Assembly: GCF_000612505.1 (NCBI RefSeq) | Contig: NZ_CP004078.1 | Location: forward strand, 1,662,001-1,726,000 | Source of the DNA: Paenibacillus sabinae T27 | GTDB lineage: Bacteria; Bacillota; Bacilli; Paenibacillales; Paenibacillaceae | DNA length: 64,000 bases | Reading direction: 5' to 3' | Shown: positions 7,554-16,832 of the stretch, one piece after another | How the letters are laid out: the number at the start of each line of letters is the position of its first letter | Position numbering within the stretch: the first letter of the stretch is position 1 | The notes under the pieces: model-generated | What the model was told of the DNA's origin: nothing | Seen by the model: only the letters and a program-made list of their open reading frames with translations | Databases searched by the model: none | Made by a program: the position numbers and the translations under genes

Positions 7554-8885
7554 TTAATGGATCTGATCGCGGTATTCGCTTGGTGTGATTCCGGTTACCT
7601 TTTTGAATACCCGGCTGAAGTAGTTCGGGTCTTTATAGCCTGCGAGAAAGCAGATTTCTTTCAGGCTGTATTCTCCGGCGGCAATCAGTTCCTTGGCTTT
7701 TCCGATTCGGAGGCCGGTCAAATAATCGATAAAGGTTTCGCCCGTGAGCTGCTTAAAGATTTTGCTGAAGTAAAAAGAATTCAGATGAACGTGATCAGCA
7801 ACCTCCTCCAGTGAGAGCTCTTCCGTGAACCTGGCGCCAATATATACCTTCGCCTTGTCCAGCACGCCCATCGTCTGCTGCTCCCGCTCCTCCCTTATCC
7901 GCTGGAGTGCGGCGGCGACATAGGAACGCTGGCCTGCCCGGTCAATAGCAGCCGGGGTCCCGCCGTTAAAATCCCGTTCCTCTTTCTTCAGCTCGCCGAA
8001 GCGGCACACCCCGCCGCTGCGCTCGACAAGGGTGGAGGCGAATACGGCTTCAAAATACGATTCATGCAGGCCTTCTGCGCCTTCGCGGATCGTGCCGATC
8101 CCGACCGCCGTGGAAAGTCCGAGGTGCTGCTCCGCATGGGAGCGCAGCTTCTCTCCGTATTCAACAGACTGTTCGTTGAAATCCGCTTCCAGCATGTCCG
8201 GCGGTACGCGCAGGAATACGGCGATATGACTGTCGATGAGAGAGCTCGAAATGGAACTGCCGAACGTTCGGACAAGACTGTGGATAACGCTGTATGCTCT
8301 TTGCCTGCCGATATCCGCGTCGTCGTTGAAGGCGATAACGAGCCCGAGACCCCGGTCCAGCGGGAAGTCCAGCCATTCGGACAGCTGCAGGCTGTCTTCA
8401 TCCGCAGCTTTGTTCATCATCAGAAGGAGAGCGAGCTCATTCTCGGCAAGCGGCATAAGCTGCGACATCCGGTCGCGGATTTCGAGCTCTTCCTCGCGTT
8501 TGGCTTTTTCCTGATCCAGTTCCTCCACCAGTCTTCGCAGCAGGGATACCAGTTCCTCCCGTTTGGCCGGCTTTACGATATACTCCCTGACCCCCAGCGA
8601 TATGGCTTCCTTGGCATAGGCAAAATAATCATACGCCGTCACCAGCACAAGCTTGGCGTCCGGCATCCGCGCCTTGATCTCTTTGAGGGCCTCCAGACCT
8701 TGAATCCCGGGCATATTGACATCCATAAAAATAATATGGGGCCGCTGCTCCTCGGCCAGTCCGATGGCGGTCCTGCCGTTCTCGGCGTGGATAATCCGGA
8801 AAATGTCCGGCATTGCCCGCCGGATGATCAGCTCCAGCCCCTCGCGCTCAAGCGCTTCGTCATCTGCTATCATCAGCCGATACAC
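7554..8885 (-). CDS. Response regulator, YesN type (receiver plus AraC DNA-binding domain)
   Basis: 443 residues: receiver domain 1-120 with acidic DDE near residue 9, phospho-acceptor Asp55 in FMDVNMPG and conserved Lys in VKPAKREEL; a middle region of about 200 residues; and a C-terminal AraC double helix-turn-helix (YFSKIFKQLTGETFIDYL, then CFLAGYKDPNYFSRVFKK). The start is GTG 8885, 11 bases after AAGGAG and inside the end of the kinase gene (overlap 26 bases), so the pair is translationally linked. YesN-type regulators usually activate carbohydrate uptake genes; the target here is not known, the adjacent MFS gene being one candidate. Confidence 0.9.
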   Translation of the reverse strand: MYRLMIADDEALEREGLELIIRRAMPDIFRIIHAENGRTAIGLAEEQRPHIIFMDVNMPGIQGLEALKEIKARMPDAKLVLVTAYDYFAYAKEAISLGVREYIVKPAKREELVSLLRRLVEELDQEKAKREEELEIRDRMSQLMPLAENELALLLMMNKAADEDSLQLSEWLDFPLDRGLGLVIAFNDDADIGRQRAYSVIHSLVRTFGSSISSSLIDSHIAVFLRVPPDMLEADFNEQSVEYGEKLRSHAEQHLGLSTAVGIGTIREGAEGLHESYFEAVFASTLVERSGGVCRFGELKKEERDFNGGTPAAIDRAGQRSYVAAALQRIREEREQQTMGVLDKAKVYIGARFTEELSLEEVADHVHLNSFYFSKIFKQLTGETFIDYLTGLRIGKAKELIAAGEYSLKEICFLAGYKDPNYFSRVFKKVTGITPSEYRDQIH

Positions 8886-10356
8886 TGTTTATCCCGCTCC
8901 TTCTCGCCGGAATTGTTAGCATTACGGTAGTCCCTTTCCCCGGCTGGCTGGAGATTTGCACCAAATCCTCCCGCCCATAGACAAGCTCAAGCCTTCTGAA
9001 CACGTTGCGGGTGCCGAGACCGGTGGAGGTGGAGCGTCCGCCCGTCTTCGTTTGCCCCGAGGCCTGCGGCCCGGGAGCACCAGGCGCCTGTACTGACTGA
9101 GATCGGCTCAGCAGAGCTTCCCGGATCTCCTCGGTCATTCCCTGACCGTTGTCGGAGATAATAATCTTCGTATCCGAGGTGTCCTCACGAACGATAAGAG
9201 AGATGACGGCTCCGCTCTCCATATGGGCAATCCCGTGGACGAACGCATTCTCGATAATTGGCTGCAGTGTCAGGGAGGGCACTCGGACATCCAGCGCCTT
9301 CTCTTCGATATCGAGCCGGAACTCCACACGGTCGCGGAACCGGGCCTGCTGCAGCCTGATGTATTCCTTCACATGCTCCAGCTCGCTCCGCAGCGGCACC
9401 TGACGGTCCAGATTCTGCAGATTGTAACGCAGAAAGCTCGACATCGAGACAATCAGATCGCTCGTCTTCTCTGCGTCTTCCAGCAGGGCAAGCTTTGAAA
9501 GAGCATTAAGCGTATTGTATAAAAAATGCGGATTGATCTGGCTCTGCAGCGCACGCAGCTCCAGGGTCTTCACCAGCTGTTCCTTTTCGGCAATCTCCCT
9601 GTCCTTTTCGATGGACTCCTTGAGACCCGCCAGCATCTTGTTGAAGGCGCTTGAAAGGGCCGCGAGCTCATCCTTGCCGCCATCAGGAAGAACGGTATCC
9701 AGGTTCCCCTTGGATACCGAATCTGCCGAACGGACCAACGCGCTGACCGGAGCCGTTATGCTTCGGGAAATCCAGAGCGCGACCACGATGCTGAGCGTCG
9801 TAATCAGCGCGAAGACGGCGACGCCCAGCTTGTACAGATGCGCATTGTCCGCCTGGATGCTCCGATAGACCGGCCGGTAATAATCGAGCTCGCCTTCAAC
9901 GAGCCGCTGGCCTTCGCTCCGGATAAAGGAGACGGTCTTTTCGGCCTCCAGATAATGAGAGAACGCTTCCGACGCCTTGCCGTTCTCAGCAGCGGCCAGC
10001 GACTGCTGCTCAAGCGACAGCAGAGTCTGAATCATATTCCCGTACCCAGTCAATGACGAGGCCAGGGGAGGAACCGCGCCCGTTTCCATCAGGGAGGAAT
10101 GCAGCGCCGAGATCTGGGTAAGCTTCCCGGCCGCCACCGTTTTCATATCCTCCGTAGGATGAAGCAGATAGGAGTACACCGCCTTGAGGCTGTCTTCGGC
10201 AGCCTCGGCGGTCTCTTTGTATTTGAGAACCCGGCCCATAATAAGATCGTAGCTTTCCTGAACGATCGTACCGCTCTGAAACAGGAAATAGGTCACGAGA
10301 TTCATCAGCAGAACGAGCAGGGGGATAAAGATCAGCAGCTTGTTGCGTATACTCAT
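8860..10356 (-). CDS. Sensor histidine kinase, YesM/LytS-like (HisKA_7TM-less, HAMP)
   Basis: 498 residues with a YesM-type layout: TM1 about 8-28, an extracytoplasmic helical region 30-175 of modest size, TM2 about 177-197, HAMP 197-250, a His_kinase dimer segment with His277 in QSQINPHFLYNTLNAL, then an ATPase domain with the N box (PIIENAFVHG) and G box (SDNGQGM). It autophosphorylates and passes phosphate to the downstream response regulator. Its ATG overlaps the stop of the upstream binding-protein gene by four bases (10353-10356). The compact extracellular domain suggests that it senses through the partner binding protein rather than directly; this is inference. Confidence 0.9.
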   Translation of the reverse strand: MSIRNKLLIFIPLLVLLMNLVTYFLFQSGTIVQESYDLIMGRVLKYKETAEAAEDSLKAVYSYLLHPTEDMKTVAAGKLTQISALHSSLMETGAVPPLASSLTGYGNMIQTLLSLEQQSLAAAENGKASEAFSHYLEAEKTVSFIRSEGQRLVEGELDYYRPVYRSIQADNAHLYKLGVAVFALITTLSIVVALWISRSITAPVSALVRSADSVSKGNLDTVLPDGGKDELAALSSAFNKMLAGLKESIEKDREIAEKEQLVKTLELRALQSQINPHFLYNTLNALSKLALLEDAEKTSDLIVSMSSFLRYNLQNLDRQVPLRSELEHVKEYIRLQQARFRDRVEFRLDIEEKALDVRVPSLTLQPIIENAFVHGIAHMESGAVISLIVREDTSDTKIIISDNGQGMTEEIREALLSRSQSVQAPGAPGPQASGQTKTGGRSTSTGLGTRNVFRRLELVYGREDLVQISSQPGKGTTVMLTIPARRSGINSVSADDSR

Positions 10357-11348
10357 GGCGCACTCTCCCCCGCAGACTCGGTTAGTCCGCTGCCGTCCAA
10401 CGGAGAAATCGAGGTGAAGCTGACGTCCGGCACCGTTTTCTGGTGGAAATATTTATTCAGCAGGGTCACGGCCTCGGCGCCCATTTCCAGCGGCTGCTGG
10501 ACAAGGGTCAATTCGATGAGCCCTTTGCGCACGGCTTCCCTGGTGTCCGCGAGATCGTCGAAAGCGAACAGCAGCAGCCCTGTTTTCCCGAGCCGCTGAG
10601 CAGTGTCCATGGCGCCGAGCCCGTCCAGGGAGCTGAATCCCACAACAGCCCTCAGCTCAGGATAAGCCGCCAGAAGGCTGCGGGTCTGCTCCGCGGCCTG
10701 AAGCCGTGAAATATCGGAGGAGCGGATGTCCGCAATCTTTAGCTCCGGATATTGCTGGACAACGCTCCGCAGCCCTTCCAAGCGGAGCCGCTGGCTGTCC
10801 GCGCGGGGTGTTCCGACCAGCACGCCGATCGTTCCTTTGCCGCCTGTCGCTTTGGCGACAAGCCGGCCCATTTCCTTGCCGGCCGCCAGATTGTCCGTGC
10901 CAACGTAGAACAGCCTGTGGCTTCCCGGCTCATCCGCATCGACGGTTACGACGGGAATCCCGAAGGATTCCGCACGGTCGATCAGATTCCGCGAAGCGCT
11001 TTCGCCGCTGCCCTGCACAATAATGGCATCGGGCCGAGTGGCAATTGCCCGCTCCAGCAGCGACAGCTGTTCCTCCGGATTAATCCGGAAGGGGCCGGTG
11101 TATTCAAGGGTCAAGCCGTATTTGCCGGCGGCCTGCCGCGCTCCCTGCTCGATCGAGCGCCAGAAAGGGTTGTCTTGCTCCTGGGAAATCAGGACGACCC
11201 GCCGGGAGGAAGCTGCCTGGGCTTGGCCGGGCAGAAGCGTGTCCACTTGCCGCTGCAGCCGGTTCGTCGAGAGAACGAACTGGGCCAGCGTATATAAAAA
11301 TCCGCACAGTAAAATTAACAGGGCGATCGTCCACTTCCGTTTAAACAT
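10353..11348 (-). CDS. Membrane-anchored sugar-binding protein (RbsB-like) of a three-component sensor
   Basis: 331 residues. The N-terminus MFKRKWTIALLILLCGF is an uncleaved anchor with no proper lipobox. The rest is a type I periplasmic-binding fold with VVLISQEQDNPFWRSIEQG, the IIVQGSGES strand, VTVDADEPGS and a GTDNLAAGKEMG ligand-binding turn. The start was set at ATG 11348, seven bases after AAGGAG; the open frame extends further upstream without ribosome binding site support. First gene of the operon binding protein-kinase-response regulator, an arrangement known in Firmicutes for sugar sensing, where the bound sugar is reported to the kinase. Ligand unknown. Confidence 0.87.
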   Translation of the reverse strand: MFKRKWTIALLILLCGFLYTLAQFVLSTNRLQRQVDTLLPGQAQAASSRRVVLISQEQDNPFWRSIEQGARQAAGKYGLTLEYTGPFRINPEEQLSLLERAIATRPDAIIVQGSGESASRNLIDRAESFGIPVVTVDADEPGSHRLFYVGTDNLAAGKEMGRLVAKATGGKGTIGVLVGTPRADSQRLRLEGLRSVVQQYPELKIADIRSSDISRLQAAEQTRSLLAAYPELRAVVGFSSLDGLGAMDTAQRLGKTGLLLFAFDDLADTREAVRKGLIELTLVQQPLEMGAEAVTLLNKYFHQKTVPDVSFTSISPLDGSGLTESAGESAP

Positions 11349-11475
11349 CCAGAATCTCCTTATGCACAAGTTGTCATCCCCGTTCAGGTTAACCCCTATT
11401 ATACCGAAGACTCTGCCAGGCCCCAAATGAAATATTTGCGGAGACTGCGGAGACGATTATCATTTATACGCAAAG

Positions 11476-11523
11476 CGGCCCGCAAGCGGGACTTCTTATG
11501 GCTAAGAGTCCCGCCGCGGGCCG
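11476..11523. terminator. Long GC-rich hairpin between two minus-strand genes
   Basis: CGGCCCGC-aa-GCGGGAC pairs with GTCCCGC-CGCGGGCCG across a 15-base loop. It follows the secreted-protein stop at 11556 on the minus strand. A clean T tract is missing on that side, so efficiency is uncertain. Confidence 0.55.
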
Positions 11524-11555
11524 TTATTTCAATCGAATCAGGCTTATTCTATTCA

Positions 11556-12080
11556 TCATGGAATATATTGCTGAACAATAGAGATCACTTTTCCGTCCTG
11601 CACCGTGATGTGATAAGGGAACTGGCTCAGGTCAACAACATCCGTGCTGCTGAATTTTTCCAAAAATGCATCGAGGCCGACAGCTTCATTCCAATGGATG
11701 TCCAGATCCCCGGGATTTCCCGTGTGGTCAAAAATTTGCATCTTGATGCTGACATTGTCAGCCAGCGGGTAGCTGGTCAGTATATCGCTGTCATTCACAA
11801 TATAATAATCGTCCGGGGCTCCGCCCAGCTCCGCTGCGGCTTCCGGTTCCCGCTCCGCGAAGATACGGTTCGCTTCGGCTCCTTCATACCAGTTAATTTC
11901 ATCCGCAGTCAGGGTTACCCGATCACCGTCCCGCTCGAGCGAGTGAATATAGACGGTCAATTCCTGCGCCGGTCCGCTGCTCTCGGCAGCCGCCCGGGTT
12001 CCGGCTGTGCTAGACGTGTGAATGAGGGAAAAGAACAGCAGTACGATAAAAGGCACTACGGCGGTCTTTTTTAATAACAT
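11556..12080 (-). CDS. Secreted protein of unknown function, 174 residues
   Basis: I do not recognise a domain. The N-terminus MLLKKTAVVPFIVLLFFSLIH is a signal peptide with a likely cleavage after STAGTRAAA. The mature part is acidic and contains LTVYIHSLERDGDRVTLTADEINWYEG, a repeated Ile/Val-rich beta pattern and a C-terminal QDGKVISIVQQYIP. The ATG at 12080 follows AAGGGGGA. It is monocistronic, with a GC-rich hairpin downstream. Function cannot be assigned. Confidence 0.7.
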   Translation of the reverse strand: MLLKKTAVVPFIVLLFFSLIHTSSTAGTRAAAESSGPAQELTVYIHSLERDGDRVTLTADEINWYEGAEANRIFAEREPEAAAELGGAPDDYYIVNDSDILTSYPLADNVSIKMQIFDHTGNPGDLDIHWNEAVGLDAFLEKFSSTDVVDLSQFPYHITVQDGKVISIVQQYIP

Positions 12081-12340
12081 GATTTCGTATCCCCCTTGTC
12101 TCTATGAAGCACAGTATAAGGCTATATACCCACTGTGTTCTTTCTTAAACGGTTCTTTATAGCATTTAACGGATTAGACGAAAAAAGGTTGCAAAACCCT
12201 GCGGTTGATTCAATTTGATTGGAAACCTTCCTTCTGACGGAGCAGGCCCATTGCCTTTACGACAACGAATAAAGCAGGTGAAACTGTACATTTTAGAACG
12301 GTAGGCGCAAATATCCACCATAAAAAAGGAGATGTCAATT

Positions 12341-12913
12341 ATGCCGCTTGGCTCCCACGAAGCTCATGAACTGAACGAACTGCTTCTTAGCTGTACGAAC
12401 TCTATTCAGTGTATGGCGCTGTTTCTAGATCAAGCCCGCGACCCTGAACTAAAGAACATGATTGCCCGGCACTATGCAGTCCACGTTCAGGATTACAACA
12501 TGAAAGTAGAGTTTGCCAACAGCTCGTATTCTCCAGATACATTGAATGTTCCAAACATGCAGATGAACGCAGGAATGCCTGCGCCTTCCCCCGCCTATAC
12601 GCCGATGCAGCCTAAAGTGCAGCTTCAACAATTGGACGACCGTTCCATCGCAACTTCCTACCTGCTGACATTGAAACGAGCCGGCCGTGAATACGCCTGG
12701 TCTGCTTTCGAATGCTCCACACCGCAGCTTCGCTCCTTCCTGGAGGATGCATTTCGGATGTGCTCGCACCAGGCTTTTGAAGTCTGGGATTATATGGCGC
12801 GCAAAGGCCAATACCCTGTCGTCATGGCTTCCAGCCAAGCGGTTAACGCCATGCAGCAAATTTACCAGCCCGTTCCGGAGCATAGTCCGGCGCATCTTTA
12901 CGGCACAATCTGA
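12341..12913 (+). CDS. Spore coat protein, CotF family
   Basis: 190 residues with two four-helix-like halves separated by a Pro/Met-rich linker (about residues 65-95, with MQMNAGMPAPSPAYTPMQP). The first half has ELNELLLSCTNSIQCMALF. The second has RSIATSYLLTLKRAGREYAW and RMCSHQAFEVWDYMARKGQYPV, both typical of CotF-like coat proteins, which assemble on the endospore surface. ATG 12341 is chosen because AAGGAG at 12326-12331 lies nine bases before it; the ATG at 12332 starts right next to that site. It is followed by a strong terminator. Confidence 0.85.
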   Translation: MPLGSHEAHELNELLLSCTNSIQCMALFLDQARDPELKNMIARHYAVHVQDYNMKVEFANSSYSPDTLNVPNMQMNAGMPAPSPAYTPMQPKVQLQQLDDRSIATSYLLTLKRAGREYAWSAFECSTPQLRSFLEDAFRMCSHQAFEVWDYMARKGQYPVVMASSQAVNAMQQIYQPVPEHSPAHLYGTI

Positions 12914-12974
12914 GTACACCTTAAACACGGCCTTCCATTTTTATTAAGATGATAACGGAATGTGCCGGATCTAT

Positions 12975-13007
12975 GAGCTGCCCGGGAAAGTCCCGGCGGC
13001 TTTTTTT
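12975..13007 (+). terminator. Terminator after the coat-protein gene
   Basis: AGCTGCCCGGGA-AAG-TCCCGGCGGCT followed by seven T, 62 bases beyond the coat-protein stop. Confidence 0.85.
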
Positions 13008-13186
13008 ATGTGCAATAACTGCGGTTTTCTATGCTGGGTGAATCGAACCCAATCCTTTACCGTCCTAAGCGATCCAGCTCCCGAATTTTCCGCCGTTTTC
13101 CCGAAAAAAATCCTTTGCCCTGCGGGGCTCCGCTGCCTTATCATCGATATCAAAAGCACATTAAACGTAAAGGCACGGGAGACGGC

Positions 13187-14077
13187 ATGAAACTATATCT
13201 GGAAATTCCGGAGCTCGACAAGCATTTTCCTTTCCGCAGCTTTGTGACCAAGGGGGACCGGCTGTGCTACCCGCATTGGCATAAGGAAATCGAGATCATT
13301 TATGTGGCAAAAGGAAGTGTGGATCTAGGGATCAACGATGTTCCGATCCATCTGAGTCAGGGGGAAATCCAGTTCGTGGACAGCGGGGACGTGCATTATT
13401 TTCTGGCATCCCCGGACAGCGAGCGGGTGGTTATCCAGTTTGATTTGGGCTTTTTTCAAGAGGTTCCAGTCATAGACGTGAGGGAGCATTCGCTCCGCGA
13501 TATCTTCGCTTCCATGGAGCACTCGGGGCGCAAGTGGCCCGCGGGGGTGGCGGACAAAATGCGGCGGCTAATCGAAAGCATTCACGAGGAGAACACGCGG
13601 AGGGCCGACGGGTACGCTTACCTGATCAAAGCCCGGATGTTTGAGATGCTGACCTTGATCTTCCGCGAGGTTCCAAAGAGCGGCGCGCACCGCCAACCGA
13701 AAATATCGGAGGAATCGGCCACCAAATCGAGGGAAACGCTGGAGAAGCTGGAGCGGATTTTTACCTATGTCGAGAATCATTACCGCGAAGCGATCAGTTT
13801 GAAGGAAGTTGCGCAATATATGGGCTTTAGCCCTTACTATTTTACCAAGCTGTTTAAACGGAATACGGGCATGACCTTTGTGTCCTTTCTGAATGAATAC
13901 CGGCTGAACAAGGCCAAATGGATGCTGCTGAACGGAGATGCGCCGATGACGGAGGTTGCCGAGGCTTCGGGGTTCGGGAGCGTGAAGACGTTCCACCATT
14001 TTTTTAAGGAAGCGACAGGCATATCTCCGCTGAAATACCGCAGGACAATATACGGGAATAATTCGGCTAAAATGTAG
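13187..14077 (+). CDS. AraC family transcriptional regulator with cupin domain
   Basis: 296 residues. An N-terminal cupin (about 15-110) contains the PHWHKEIEIIYVAKGS core typical of sugar-responsive AraC proteins. The C-terminal pair of helix-turn-helix motifs is clear: ISLKEVAQYMGFSPYYFTKL and MTEVAEASGFGSVKTFHHFF. The start was set at ATG 13187 because the upstream frame overlaps the preceding terminator region and looks non-coding; the ribosome binding site is weak (GGGAGA). The next gene downstream is a ThuA-like protein on the same strand, a plausible target together with unseen genes. Confidence 0.87.
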   Translation: MKLYLEIPELDKHFPFRSFVTKGDRLCYPHWHKEIEIIYVAKGSVDLGINDVPIHLSQGEIQFVDSGDVHYFLASPDSERVVIQFDLGFFQEVPVIDVREHSLRDIFASMEHSGRKWPAGVADKMRRLIESIHEENTRRADGYAYLIKARMFEMLTLIFREVPKSGAHRQPKISEESATKSRETLEKLERIFTYVENHYREAISLKEVAQYMGFSPYYFTKLFKRNTGMTFVSFLNEYRLNKAKWMLLNGDAPMTEVAEASGFGSVKTFHHFFKEATGISPLKYRRTIYGNNSAKM

Positions 14078-14247
14078 GAAGAAAGCGCCTTCCCCAAGTT
14101 GTATCATAAGTAGTGCAAACGATTAAACTCGTACGCGTGATAGCCCTGAATACAGGATTGGCGGCACCTGCTGGCGGGCAGGAACAGCGCTGTCTATCCA
14201 TGATTTGAGAGCTCCGGGCGTACCTGGGGACAGGAGAGAAAAAAGGC

Positions 14248-14979
14248 ATGGTCAAAGTAACCGTATGGAATGAGTACCGGCACGAGCGGAACGACGACAA
14301 AATTGCAGCTGTATATCCGGAAGGCATCCACAACCAGATCGCAGGTTTCCTGAAGGAAGCGGGCATGGACGCCACAACGGCAACGCTGGATGAGCCGGAG
14401 CACGGGCTTACGGAGGAAGTGCTGAATAATACCGATGTTCTCGTCTGGTGGGGCCATATCGCTCATAAAGAAGTAAGCGACGAGATCGTGGACCGCGTTC
14501 ACCGGCGGGTTCTTCAGGGCATGGGACTGGTCGTGCTGCATTCCGGGCATATGTCGAAGATTTTCATGAAGCTGATGGGCACCACTTGCGATTTAAAATG
14601 GCGGGATGTCGGGGAAAAGGAACGTCTGTGGGTGATGAACCCGAGCCATCCAATCGCGGAGGGCATCGGTGAATATATTGAGCTTGACCAGGAGGAAATG
14701 TACGGGACGCACTTCGATGTGCCCGCGCCCGAGGAATTGATCTTTGTCGGCTGGTTTGAAGGCGGAAACGTATTTCCAAGCGGCTGCACGTACCGGCGGG
14801 GAAACGGCAAAATCTTCTACTTCCAGCCGGGACATGAAGCGTATCCGACCTACTACCATCCGGAAATTCAGAGTGTCATCGTCAATGGCGTGCAGTGGGC
14901 CGAGCCGACCAAGCGCGCTTATCCGGTCTATGGCAATTCGAAAGAGCTGGAGACGATCAAGCGGGAAGTGCTGCTGTAG
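14248..14979 (+). CDS. ThuA-like domain protein (trehalose utilisation family)
   Basis: 243 residues with the class I glutamine-amidotransferase-like fold of ThuA. It starts [22 protein letters not shown], contains [22 protein letters not shown] and [17 protein letters not shown], and ends with [18 protein letters not shown], a characteristic ThuA run in Paenibacillus and rhizobia. The family is tied to trehalose and related disaccharide metabolism, but the reaction of this subgroup is not settled. ATG 14248 follows AGGAGAG. It stands downstream of an AraC regulator and before a terminator. Confidence 0.85.
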   Translation: MVKVTVWNEYRHERNDDKIAAVYPEGIHNQIAGFLKEAGMDATTATLDEPEHGLTEEVLNNTDVLVWWGHIAHKEVSDEIVDRVHRRVLQGMGLVVLHSGHMSKIFMKLMGTTCDLKWRDVGEKERLWVMNPSHPIAEGIGEYIELDQEEMYGTHFDVPAPEELIFVGWFEGGNVFPSGCTYRRGNGKIFYFQPGHEAYPTYYHPEIQSVIVNGVQWAEPTKRAYPVYGNSKELETIKREVLL

Positions 14980-14982
14980 ATG

Positions 14983-15022
14983 AAAAAGAGCTGGCCTGGG
15001 ATTCCCGGGACCGGCTCTTTTT
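14983..15022 (+). terminator. Terminator after the ThuA-like gene
   Basis: AAAAGAGC-TGG ... CC-GGCTCTTTTT stem, four bases after the stop codon, with a T run as part of the 3' arm. Confidence 0.75.
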
Positions 15023-15047
15023 ATGCCGCAAGGCCCGGAGGACCGCT

Positions 15048-15058
15048 GGGGGGGGGGG
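15048..15058. repeat. Homopolymer tract of 11 G
   Basis: Eleven consecutive G on the plus strand in the spacer between the ThuA-like gene and the aminotransferase. It lies outside any supported gene. Confidence 0.9.
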
Positions 15059-15303
15059 CAAGGGCTGCGAGGGCAGACGCAGCGGGGGCCAGGTGCATAA
15101 TGTTAGCTTCATATGTTCTGAGTGCAGAACTGATCGGTGAACTTTGTGCGCTCCGTTGGCCGTTGTTCTGTGGCTCCATGCGCTCTGTTCGCTTAAGGAG
15201 ATTGAATCGCTTTAGGGCGGTGCAGGAACAGGGGGGAGATGATATACTTGTTGAAGCAGCGATTTGAATCTGCGATTTTGATAATACAGGCAGGTGTGTT
15301 CCA

Positions 15304-16527
15304 TTGACTCTTAAAGCTTCCAAATCCACATGGCGCGCGGACAAGCTGTCGAGCCTCGGCTCCTCGATCTTTCAGGAGGTCGCAGGCTGGAAAAACGAAG
15401 CGGCCGCGGCCGGCAAGGATATTATAGACCTCGGGATCGGCAGCCCGGACTGGGGACCGGCCATTGAAATCCGTCGGGCGCTAAGCGAATCCGTCTTGAA
15501 GGAGGACGGCTACTCGTACCCGTCTTCGGAAGGAGGGCTTGCCTTCCGCCGGAAAGCCTCGGACTGGATGCGGCATCGGTTCGGAGTCGAGATTGACCCC
15601 GAGACCGAGCTGCTGACGCTGATGGGCTCCCAGGATGGGCTTGCGCATCTGGCGCTGGCGGTATGCAATCCCGGCGATACGGCGATTGTGCCGGACCCGG
15701 GATATCCGATTTATTCCGGAGCGCTGGCTATCGCCGGAGTAACGCCGTGGCTGCTACCGCTGAAGGCGGAGAACGGCTTTTTGCCCGATCTGGAAGCCAT
15801 TCCGGAGGACGTGCTGGAGCGCGCGTCATTTATTCTGCTTAACTTTCCCGGCAATCCGGTTTCGGTTCGGGCTGACGAGGCTTTTTTCGGAGAACTGATT
15901 GAACTGGCCCGCAAGTGGAACCTGCTTGTCGTACATGATCTGGCCTATTCTGAAATGGGCTTTGACGGATATCGGCCGATCAGCATTCTGCAGGTGCCCG
16001 GCGCGCGGGAGACGGCGGTCGAGTTTCATTCTTTTTCCAAAAGCTTTAACATGGCCGGCTGCCGTATCGGCTTTTTGGCCGGCAATCGGGATGCCGTAGG
16101 TGCCCTTCGGACCCTGAAGGGCAACATCGACTACGGCGTCTTTGAGCCCGTGCAGGAAGCGGCAATCGCCGCGCTGGATCAGGCGATGGGCCCGGACGCC
16201 GGCGAGGGTGTCGGGCCGCTGTATGAGCGGCGCCGTGACGCCTTCATCGGCGCGCTGCGTGATGAAGACTGGGACGTGCCGAAGCCGGCGGCGACGATGT
16301 TTGTCTGGGCGCCGCTGCCCGGCGGAGCAGCGGCGGCCGGCATCGACTCGCGGCGCTTCGCCCGCGAGCTGCTGCTGGAGACGGGCGTCGCCGTCATCCC
16401 GGGCGACGCCTTCGGTGCGGAAGGACGGGGCTTCGTCCGCATAGCGCTTGTGCAGGATGCGGAGCGCCTGGCCGAGGCCGCCCGGCGGATCGGGCGGTTT
16501 CTCCGCGCCAAAGGGCTGGCGGAGTAG
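15304..16527 (+). CDS. Class I/II PLP aminotransferase (DapL/AlaT-like)
   Basis: 407 residues, fold type I. Motifs in order: DLGIGSPDWGPA near residue 40, YSYPSSEGGLAFRRKASDW, the DPGYPIYSGA segment, LLNFPGNPVS, HDLAYSEMGFDGY, and the Schiff-base lysine in FHSFSKSFNMAGCRIGFLAGN. It resembles the group containing LL-diaminopimelate aminotransferase and uncharacterised aminotransferases of amino-acid salvage; specificity cannot be read. The start is TTG 15304 with a weak AGGTG box seven bases earlier, and no ATG near the N-terminus offers a better choice. It stands alone, with an IS element downstream. Confidence 0.83.
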   Translation: MTLKASKSTWRADKLSSLGSSIFQEVAGWKNEAAAAGKDIIDLGIGSPDWGPAIEIRRALSESVLKEDGYSYPSSEGGLAFRRKASDWMRHRFGVEIDPETELLTLMGSQDGLAHLALAVCNPGDTAIVPDPGYPIYSGALAIAGVTPWLLPLKAENGFLPDLEAIPEDVLERASFILLNFPGNPVSVRADEAFFGELIELARKWNLLVVHDLAYSEMGFDGYRPISILQVPGARETAVEFHSFSKSFNMAGCRIGFLAGNRDAVGALRTLKGNIDYGVFEPVQEAAIAALDQAMGPDAGEGVGPLYERRRDAFIGALRDEDWDVPKPAATMFVWAPLPGGAAAAGIDSRRFARELLLETGVAVIPGDAFGAEGRGFVRIALVQDAERLAEAARRIGRFLRAKGLAE

Positions 16528-16700
16528 GGCTTTGCACATGTGAGGTGGTCGGTGCTAAGCCGGGAGCGGATTGGGTGGAGGCAGGCACTGGCCGATCCGG
16601 CAGAGTGCCCCGGCTGGCGCCTCGGCGAGCGGCAGGGGCGATAATGCCGATTCATTCGGCTGCCAAAATGATCAGGTGGAATCACTATAGAAACTATGAA

Positions 16701-16714
16701 CGGGAATTTCTCCC
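16701..16714 (-). repeat. Copy of the GGGAGAAATTCC repeat, inverted, left of the IS element
   Basis: CGGGAATTTCTCCC, the reverse complement of the core seen at 18109, 18158, 23348 and 23399. A TTCGGC...AAAATGATC stretch upstream resembles the flank of the copy at 18109. Confidence 0.65.
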
Positions 16715-16832
16715 TCATATTTTCCCATTTAGGCTTGAATTAGGTGGATGAACAGGAAAACTAGAGCTAGTATAAAAAGTGGACACCTCGTTAAGAGAAA
16801 AAGATAATAGAGTTATCTAAGGAGGTGTTCAC

